44,844 nucleotides of DNA, taken from assembly GCA_902775985.1 (NCBI GenBank), contig CACYOR010000003.1:1-44844 (forward strand). The letters are read 5' to 3'. The notes under the pieces were generated by a model, which was given only the letters and a program-made list of their open reading frames with translations, had not been told where the DNA came from and did no database searches. The stretch is from Oscillospiraceae bacterium (GTDB lineage Bacteria > Bacillota > Clostridia > Oscillospirales > Oscillospiraceae). The position numbers were made by a program, and so were the translations under genes. Positions within the stretch are counted from its first letter, which is position 1. Every line of letters starts with the position of its first letter. Positions 40,008 through 44,844 of the stretch are shown one piece after another.

Positions 40008-40508
40008 TTATGACTTCGCCAGATTGCTCAAGTACCCGATAATGTTGTGGTTGATGCCACCGGTGAGGACACCGTTGTAATTGCAGAGGAATGTGCCGGT
40101 GATGAGGATCATCATGGCCTCGGCCTCCTGCTTGCCTGCCGCCTCACCGTAGACCGCGATGAGGCATTGCTCCATGGTTTCGCGCCATTCCTTGAACTCG
40201 GCCTTGACCAGCCGCGCGACCTCCTCATTATAGTGCGTCAGCACATAGGTCTGGGTTGTAGCGTTGGGGCGCTCCTCCCCGACCTTGCCGTTGGCCACAT
40301 AGGACATAAAGGCGTTCATATACGCCAAGTTGCTCTCATAATCCCGCCGGTCGTGCTCCAGAAACCAGGCCTTGCATTTCTCGGTCATAAAGTCCTTGGT
40401 GTAGCGCACATAGCTGACCACAAGGTCGTCCCGACTCTCAAAGTAATTGAGAATGAAAGCGACGTCTGTCCGCACTTCACCGTGCAGGCAGGCGTCGCTT
40501 TCACATGG
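40008..40508 (-). pseudogene. Truncated TetR-type regulator lacking its DNA-binding domain
   Basis: On the minus strand about 150 codons read ILNYFESRDDLVVSYVRYTK and onward through helical segments to IIGYLSNLAKS, like the ligand-binding domain of a TetR protein beginning at the end of the helix-turn-helix (YFESRDDLV). The preceding residues (about CPCESDACLHGEVRTDVAF) do not form a helix-turn-helix, and the gene upstream ends exactly here. I read it as a regulator that lost its N-terminus by recombination. An alternative is a distinct small helical protein starting near 40520. Confidence 0.5.
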
Positions 40509-40516
40509 ACAAATTG

Positions 40517-40759
40517 TCATTCACCGTATTTGATTGGCTTCCACCAGGTGAACCCAAAGGCCAGACAATTGGCCAATGCGACCCCTCGGGAAATGTCGCG
40601 CTCCATAGCAAGCTTGCGGGCGACAACGAAGTATTCGACCGTGTGCGTAGCGATCAGAATGAGAAGTGGCAGAGGCTTTTTTCTGGCCGCCAGTGCAGAG
40701 AGCGCGGCATAAAGAATGACACAGATCGGTTTCCCGAATTGCTTGGTAAATTGGTTCAT
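40517..40759 (-). CDS. Small membrane protein of unknown function
   Basis: The 80-residue product has three hydrophobic stretches: about 10-24, 28-45 and 58-72. The conserved-looking features are a His-Thr-Val-Glu in the second helix, ARKLA after it, and the end GFTWWKPIK. AGGGGGA seven bases before the ATG at 40759 supports translation. I do not recognise the family with confidence. It lies immediately downstream of the TetR gene (11-base gap) on the same strand and may be co-transcribed with it. Together with the divergent SDR and 2-enoate-reductase genes it could handle a hydrophobic substrate, but that is a guess. Confidence 0.65.
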   Translation of the reverse strand: MNQFTKQFGKPICVILYAALSALAARKKPLPLLILIATHTVEYFVVARKLAMERDISRGVALANCLAFGFTWWKPIKYGE

Positions 40760-40770
40760 GATACATCCCC

Positions 40771-41355
40771 CTATGTTTTGCGCGGTTCATTCGCTCTGTT
40801 AATAATACCGTAAACGCCCATCGTGGCGACCTCGTTCATTTTGCACATTCGGTCCACCGGAGTTTTCATCCCGTCTTTTGCCCAGTCAATGGTCATATTG
40901 CTGATCGCCTGTGCAATAAAGGTTGTCAGAAAGTCCAGCGTTTCGGGATCGTATTGCTGATGGGTTCCTTCCAGATAGCGGCTGAGCAAAAGCTCCCAGC
41001 TGTCACGGTTGCGCTGTCGCATGAAATCCTGCAGGCTGTTTTGCACATCCATTTTGACAGCCTGACAGTAAAATATCCGATCAGCGAACATCGTTTCCAG
41101 CGACATGCGCGTACCGTATGCCCAGTTGCCGACTTCATGCGCACACAGATAATTCTGCAGGGGGAGAATGATTTCAGTATCAAAAATCCAATTGATCAGA
41201 TCGTATAAATCTATGAAGTGATAATAAAATGTGCTTCGGCTCAGTCCGGTTTTGGCGCAGAGCGAGGAGACAGTCACAGAAGAGAGCGCCTGTTCCGAGG
41301 CCATCTGCTTCAATGTTCTCGCAAACTCCCGCTTGATTACATCGCTTTTGCCCAT
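40771..41355 (-). CDS. TetR/AcrR family transcriptional regulator
   Basis: The 194-residue protein has an N-terminal helix-turn-helix (about 25-48, VTVSSLCAKTGLSRSTFYYHF) followed by DLYDLINWIF, the layout of the DhaS-like TetR group, and a helical ligand-binding domain. GGGGAGGTG six bases before ATG 41355 fixes the start. It is divergent from the SDR/2-enoate-reductase operon (250-base gap) and is the obvious candidate to control it. A palindrome GTGGATTTGTCCAC at 41561-41574, just before the SDR ribosome binding site, could be its operator. Ligand unknown, perhaps the substrate of the reductases. Confidence 0.85.
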   Translation of the reverse strand: MGKSDVIKREFARTLKQMASEQALSSVTVSSLCAKTGLSRSTFYYHFIDLYDLINWIFDTEIILPLQNYLCAHEVGNWAYGTRMSLETMFADRIFYCQAVKMDVQNSLQDFMRQRNRDSWELLLSRYLEGTHQQYDPETLDFLTTFIAQAISNMTIDWAKDGMKTPVDRMCKMNEVATMGVYGIINRANEPRKT

Positions 41356-41560
41356 TGTAACACCTCCCCTAAATGCAGTATAACATCTTTTCCTGTCAAA
41401 TTTCCACACAATATACCTGCAATTGTCCGAAAATCGAACAGGCTGAGAGAAATTGTTATGATATGAATCAATATCTTCCCTTTTGAACGGTATCTGAACA
41501 GAACTATGGTGATTGAAAGTTCCTCTTTTACACTGTGTTCAATAAGATAAATGCAGTCGG

Positions 41561-41574
41561 GTGGATTTGTCCAC
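41561..41574 (+). promoter_or_regulatory. Palindrome upstream of the SDR gene, candidate TetR operator
   Basis: GTGGA-TTTG-TCCAC, five-base arms, ends 31 bases before the SDR start codon. The 250-base divergent gap shows no clear sigma-A promoter, so the operator assignment is weak. Confidence 0.35.
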
Positions 41575-41605
41575 AAACGAAAAAATAGTACAAGGAGGAA
41601 CAGAC

Positions 41606-42544
41606 ATGCAGAACTATGAAAACAAAATCGCGGTGATCACCGGGGGCACCTCCGGACTGGGTTATGCTTTTGCTGACCTGCTGGGTCAGGCGGGCGCAAA
41701 AGTCGTCATTACGGGCCGGCGGATGGAGAATGGCGAAAAGGCCGAGGCGGAATTAAAGGGCAAGGGGATTGAAGCTCTGTACGTTCAGCAGGACGTTACG
41801 GAGGAAGAGAGCTGGGATAAGCTGCTCAAGATCGTTCTCGGGACTTACGGCCGGATCGATTACGGCTTTATCAATGCGGGCGTAATGGCGCGTCCCAAGC
41901 CCAGCATGCAGCTGACCATGAACGATTGGAACTGGGTGCTGGATACCAATATCCGCGGCACGCTTCTCGGACTTCGCAAATTCACCGGAGCAATGATGAT
42001 GCAGGAGAGCGGCGGCACCATCGTGACGACCGCTTCTACCGCATCGATTGCGCCCTTCTCCATGTGGGGGCCTTACTCCGTCTCCAAGGCGGCGGTACTG
42101 CGTCTAGTTGAGAGCTTCAAGGGTGAGATGACTCTGGGAAAGATCACCAAAATCCAGTATTGCGTGTCTCTGCCCGGCGTCTTTGAATCCGACGTCATCA
42201 ACGGCACCTGCTATCGCAGCGAAAAGTATAAAAATCCCGGCGAGGCAGACATGCCTGTTGCCGCTTCAAAAGCGCACACGCCGGACGGCGACAAGCTGGG
42301 GTATATCACCGCCGCCGAGGCGGCCCAGTCCATCATCGACCAGATGGAGGCGGGTAAGTTCTACATTTACACCCACGAGGATCTGAGCCTGAGCCTGCTG
42401 CCGGAGCAGTTCAAATCTCTCCAGAATGAACAGGGTCTGACCGACCAGGCTGTCTTTGATTTTGCATTTTATGCCAAAAAGCTGGCTGCCCAGGGCGTTG
42501 ACGTGAAGGCCTCCAATCTGCAGAGCATGACACAGAATAACTGA
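41606..42544 (+). CDS. Short-chain dehydrogenase/reductase
   Basis: The 312-residue protein is a classical SDR: cofactor loop TGGTSGLG at 12-19, a dinucleotide-binding Rossmann fold with NAGV after the fourth strand, the catalytic Ser in TTASTAS near 142, and Tyr157-xxx-Lys161 in YSVSK. The sequence after the first strand (VITGRRMENG) has Arg-Arg, favouring NADPH. A C-terminal extension of about 60 residues beyond the usual 250 is unusual and may shape the substrate site. The start at 41606 has AAGGAGG upstream. The 2-enoate-reductase-type gene follows after 21 bases, so the pair probably acts on one substrate: keto reduction plus C=C reduction. Confidence 0.88.
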   Translation: MQNYENKIAVITGGTSGLGYAFADLLGQAGAKVVITGRRMENGEKAEAELKGKGIEALYVQQDVTEEESWDKLLKIVLGTYGRIDYGFINAGVMARPKPSMQLTMNDWNWVLDTNIRGTLLGLRKFTGAMMMQESGGTIVTTASTASIAPFSMWGPYSVSKAAVLRLVESFKGEMTLGKITKIQYCVSLPGVFESDVINGTCYRSEKYKNPGEADMPVAASKAHTPDGDKLGYITAAEAAQSIIDQMEAGKFYIYTHEDLSLSLLPEQFKSLQNEQGLTDQAVFDFAFYAKKLAAQGVDVKASNLQSMTQNN

Positions 42545-42565
42545 GTCTGGAATGCCGGAGGAAAC

Positions 42566-44605
42566 ATGCCGATGGATAACAAATATGCAAAGCTGTATGA
42601 GCCGATCCAGCTTGGAAACGTAACGCTCAAAAATCGATTCATCATGGCGCCCATGTCTACCTGTGATAACCTGGGCTTTCATATGACGGACACGATGATC
42701 CGTTTCGTGGAGGAGCGCGCCAAGGGCGGTGTAGCCATGATCATGACCGAGTGCCAGGCCGTGGACAAGATCGACTCCATGACCTCCAACTACAAGACGG
42801 CCGGAACACCCAACCAGGAGAAAGAGTGGAAGAACTTCAACCAGCGCGTCAAGCGCCATGGTGTCAAGACCTGTGTTCAGTTGGGAGCGGGAGCCGGGCA
42901 GAACACTGTGGTTCCGCCGTTTGTCAAAGCCTTATCCGCAAGTGAGCTGCCGCTTTATTTCAAGCCCAACAAGCACACCACCGCCATGACGGTCAAGCAG
43001 ATCCACGAACTGGTCGCAACCTTCGGCAAGGTGGCCGCCTCGGCCAAACGGGCGGGCTTTGACGCTGTGGAAATCCATGCGCATACCGGCTATATGCTTG
43101 ATCAGTTTATCTCTGCCTGCTGGAATCATCGAACCGATGAATATGGCGGGAGTGTGGAAAACCGGGCGCGCATCGTTGTTGAGATCATTGAGGAGATCCG
43201 TAAAAATGTGGGGCCTGAATACCCGATCATTCTGCGCGTTTCCATGGATCACAAGATGCCCAACCAACGTACTCCGGAAGAAAGCATGGAACTGATCAAA
43301 GTCATCGACAAGACAAGTCTCACGGCCTACGACGTAGACCTTGGCTGTTACGGATCCGGAGCCTGGGGCGTGACACCGGACTACTATGGCGACGCTGCGT
43401 TCCTGCCTGCTGCCAGAACCATCCGCAAGGTGACGGACAAACCGGTCATGTGTGCCGGCGCGCACACTCCGGACACCGCTCTGGAAGCGGTGGAGAAGGG
43501 AGAGATCGATTACGTGATGATCGGACGGCAGCTGATCGCGGATCCCCAGTTTCTCAACAAGGTTCAAGAAGGCCGCATGGAGGATGTCCGCCCCTGCCTG
43601 CGCTGCAACAACTACTGCATCTGCCATTTCTTCAAGCTCCTTCCACTGTCCTGTGCGGTGAATCCCGCTGCGGCAGACGAGGAAATGATGAACATTCCGC
43701 GCACCGCCAAGCCTCAGAACGTTGTCGTAATCGGAGGCGGCCCCGGCGGCATGGAGGCTGCAATCCTGGCTGCCAATGCCGGCCACAGGGTCACACTTTA
43801 CGACAAAGCGGATAAGCTGGGCGGGCAGATGAATGTGGCATCGACTCCGTCGTTCAAGGGGCAGATGAAAAAGCTCCTGGCTTACCTGGAACGGGAAGTG
43901 GAAAAGAGCGGGGCGGAAGTCGTTCTGAATACGGCGATCACGCCGGATTCCCCAGAGCTCAGCAAGGCTGATCAAATCGTCGTGGCTTTGGGAGCGGACC
44001 CCATCTTTCCCAAGATCCCCGGAATCGACCGCAAGCATGTAATTGAAGTGCAAGAGGCGCACACCAGTCGTGCACAGGATATCAAGGGCGAGAAGATCGT
44101 TGTCCTGGGCGGCGGCTTCTCCGGCTGCGAAATGGCGTTGGAGCTCGCTCAGGAGGGGAAGCAGGTCACGCTTGTGGAAATGACGGACAAGCTTGCCGCA
44201 AAAGCCAATCCCGAAAACGGCACCGCTTTGCGTTTGCTGCTGAACCAGTATAAGGTGGTTCAACGGTTAAAGACGAAGGTGGTATCCTTCGCGGACGATG
44301 GAGTCGTCGTGGAAACAAACGACGGCCGTCAGGAGACGATTCCGGCAGATACGGCCATTGTTGCGTTTGGTACGAGGCCGCTGTCCGCTGCCGCTCAAGC
44401 AATCAAGGACCGATATCCCCAGGCTGTGATTGTAGGCGATTGTACCGGCGAGGTCGGACTGGTAGGTGACGCAATCCACGATGCCTATGAGGCGGTTTGG
44501 CTCTTTGATGGCGACATTTCCAAAAAGAAAAAGTATTTGAAGAAAAGGAAGAGCCAGGAAAAGTTTAAGCTCATGCTGTCCTCCTACATCATGCCGCATA
44601 AGTAA
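42566..44605 (+). CDS. 2-enoate reductase-type FMN/4Fe-4S/FAD oxidoreductase (BaiCD/BaiH-like family)
   Basis: The 679-residue protein joins an old-yellow-enzyme barrel (about 10-340: IQLGNVTLKNRFIMAPM, EIHAHTGYMLDQFISACWNHR.DEYGGS) to a 4Fe-4S site with Cys344, Cys347, Cys351 and Cys363 (CxxCx3Cx11C). An NAD(P)H/FAD module follows, with VVVIGGGPGGMEAA near 391 and a second Rossmann motif VVLGGGFSGCEMA. Such enzymes reduce activated C=C bonds of enoates, dienoyl-CoA, unsaturated bile-acid or steroid rings, or flavonoids under anaerobic conditions. The exact substrate cannot be told. A Lys-rich C-terminal tail (KKKKYLKKRK) is unusual. GGAGG lies before the ATG at 42566; ATG 42572 is an alternative. 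Confidence 0.9.
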   Translation: MPMDNKYAKLYEPIQLGNVTLKNRFIMAPMSTCDNLGFHMTDTMIRFVEERAKGGVAMIMTECQAVDKIDSMTSNYKTAGTPNQEKEWKNFNQRVKRHGVKTCVQLGAGAGQNTVVPPFVKALSASELPLYFKPNKHTTAMTVKQIHELVATFGKVAASAKRAGFDAVEIHAHTGYMLDQFISACWNHRTDEYGGSVENRARIVVEIIEEIRKNVGPEYPIILRVSMDHKMPNQRTPEESMELIKVIDKTSLTAYDVDLGCYGSGAWGVTPDYYGDAAFLPAARTIRKVTDKPVMCAGAHTPDTALEAVEKGEIDYVMIGRQLIADPQFLNKVQEGRMEDVRPCLRCNNYCICHFFKLLPLSCAVNPAAADEEMMNIPRTAKPQNVVVIGGGPGGMEAAILAANAGHRVTLYDKADKLGGQMNVASTPSFKGQMKKLLAYLEREVEKSGAEVVLNTAITPDSPELSKADQIVVALGADPIFPKIPGIDRKHVIEVQEAHTSRAQDIKGEKIVVLGGGFSGCEMALELAQEGKQVTLVEMTDKLAAKANPENGTALRLLLNQYKVVQRLKTKVVSFADDGVVVETNDGRQETIPADTAIVAFGTRPLSAAAQAIKDRYPQAVIVGDCTGEVGLVGDAIHDAYEAVWLFDGDISKKKKYLKKRKSQEKFKLMLSSYIMPHK

Positions 44606-44629
44606 TTCTTCCGTTTAGATTGGTTAAGC

Positions 44630-44753
44630 GCTTCACTCAGCGATGAGCAGAAGAGGCTCTTTGAGGATGCCCAACGCGAGGTCAGTGTCCTAACTGATAT
44701 TGAAACTTTTTACATATTCCTTTAAGTTCAGAGCGAAGCTCATGCTTTATACT
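44630..44753 (+). pseudogene. Decayed second copy of the DUF6809 gene
   Basis: The frame reads SASLSDEQKRLFEDAQREVS, then VLTDIETFYIF before a stop; in another frame it continues FKFRAKLMLYTL. This matches residues about 38-86 of the gene at 39677 (LTEKQKEMFEDYMTAQREVS onward), with loss of the codons for YMT and a frameshift at the stop. It has no start. It is in the same orientation as the intact copy, 5 kb away. Confidence 0.8.
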
Positions 44754-44758
44754 CTTCC

Positions 44759-44844
44759 TTAATTAAAACATGACAGTATCCAAGAGCGCCCTGTGATGCT
44801 GCGGATGGTTTCACAGGTCAGGCTTTGGATGGTATCGCAAAGGC
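44759..44844 (-). other. Right edge: short open frame running out of the window
   Basis: On the minus strand 28 codons are open from the window edge to TAA at 44759-44761, ending in ITGRSWILSCFN. Too short to identify; it may be the C-terminus of a gene continuing to the right or chance. Confidence 0.2.

Overview
This window looks like part of a chromosome from a GC-rich, Gram-positive gut anaerobe of the Clostridia (Oscillospiraceae/Oscillospirales type). The evidence is GC-rich Firmicutes-type housekeeping genes, strong AGGAGG-type ribosome binding sites with many GTG/TTG starts, sigma-A promoters with 17-18 bp spacers, a FeoB-associated Cys-rich membrane protein, TnpV and DUF6809 genes, and a NhaC antiporter. 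The genus assignment is inference from gene content; no rRNA gene is present.

Layout. 1-5076: end of a U32 peptidase gene, then maf-mreC-mreD-mrdA (cell elongation) and a methylglyoxal-synthase homologue that has lost catalytic residues. 5077-8575: an inverted-repeat-rich leader, then hisS and aspS. 8594-11443: comM-like AAA+ gene and an nhaC-type antiporter. 11444-14789: a less GC-rich accessory insert with an acyltransferase, a secreted alpha/beta hydrolase and a frameshifted XRE regulator. It also holds inverted, decayed fragments of thiI and cinA, whose intact copies follow at 14790-17214. 17215-18305: hpf and a zinc-ribbon protein. 18346-21957: an iron uptake locus (feoA-feoA-feoB-Cys-rich protein, leftward) divergent from its likely DtxR-type regulator, with a promoter and operator visible between them. 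22048-24171: solitary MazF/PemK toxin, a small unknown protein and pyrimidine-nucleoside phosphorylase. 24227-25616: a RAYT (REP-associated tyrosine transposase) with REP-like palindromes inside and just before its own gene, next to an AT-richer NERD nuclease-like membrane protein. 25782-33029: SGNH-like protein, an EF-G-like GTPase with altered G motifs, a MITE-like palindrome, a 1,039-residue protein with a disordered N-terminus fused to a P-type-ATPase-like region lacking catalytic motifs, and rlmB. 33339-38643: secreted alpha-amylase divergent from a maltodextrin-type ABC importer (binding protein and two permeases, no ATPase), with shared CCGCGG-centred palindromes in the divergent control region.

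38644-44844 is a second accessory region. It begins with two copies of the 3' end of a tRNA-Ala (GGC), each followed by a terminator hairpin, which looks like an integration scar. It continues with TnpV, a DUF6809 protein, a truncated TetR gene, a small membrane protein, an intact TetR regulator, and a two-gene reductive module: a short-chain dehydrogenase plus a 2-enoate-reductase-type FMN/4Fe-4S/FAD enzyme. A broken second copy of the DUF6809 gene closes the island near the right edge.

Most likely places for undescribed biology: the P-type-ATPase-like pseudoenzyme fusion, the RAYT carrying REP palindromes within its own coding sequence, the SDR/2-enoate-reductase island (substrate unknown; steroid, bile acid or other unsaturated gut compound are guesses), and the acyltransferase gene lying exactly between inverted thiI and cinA fragments.
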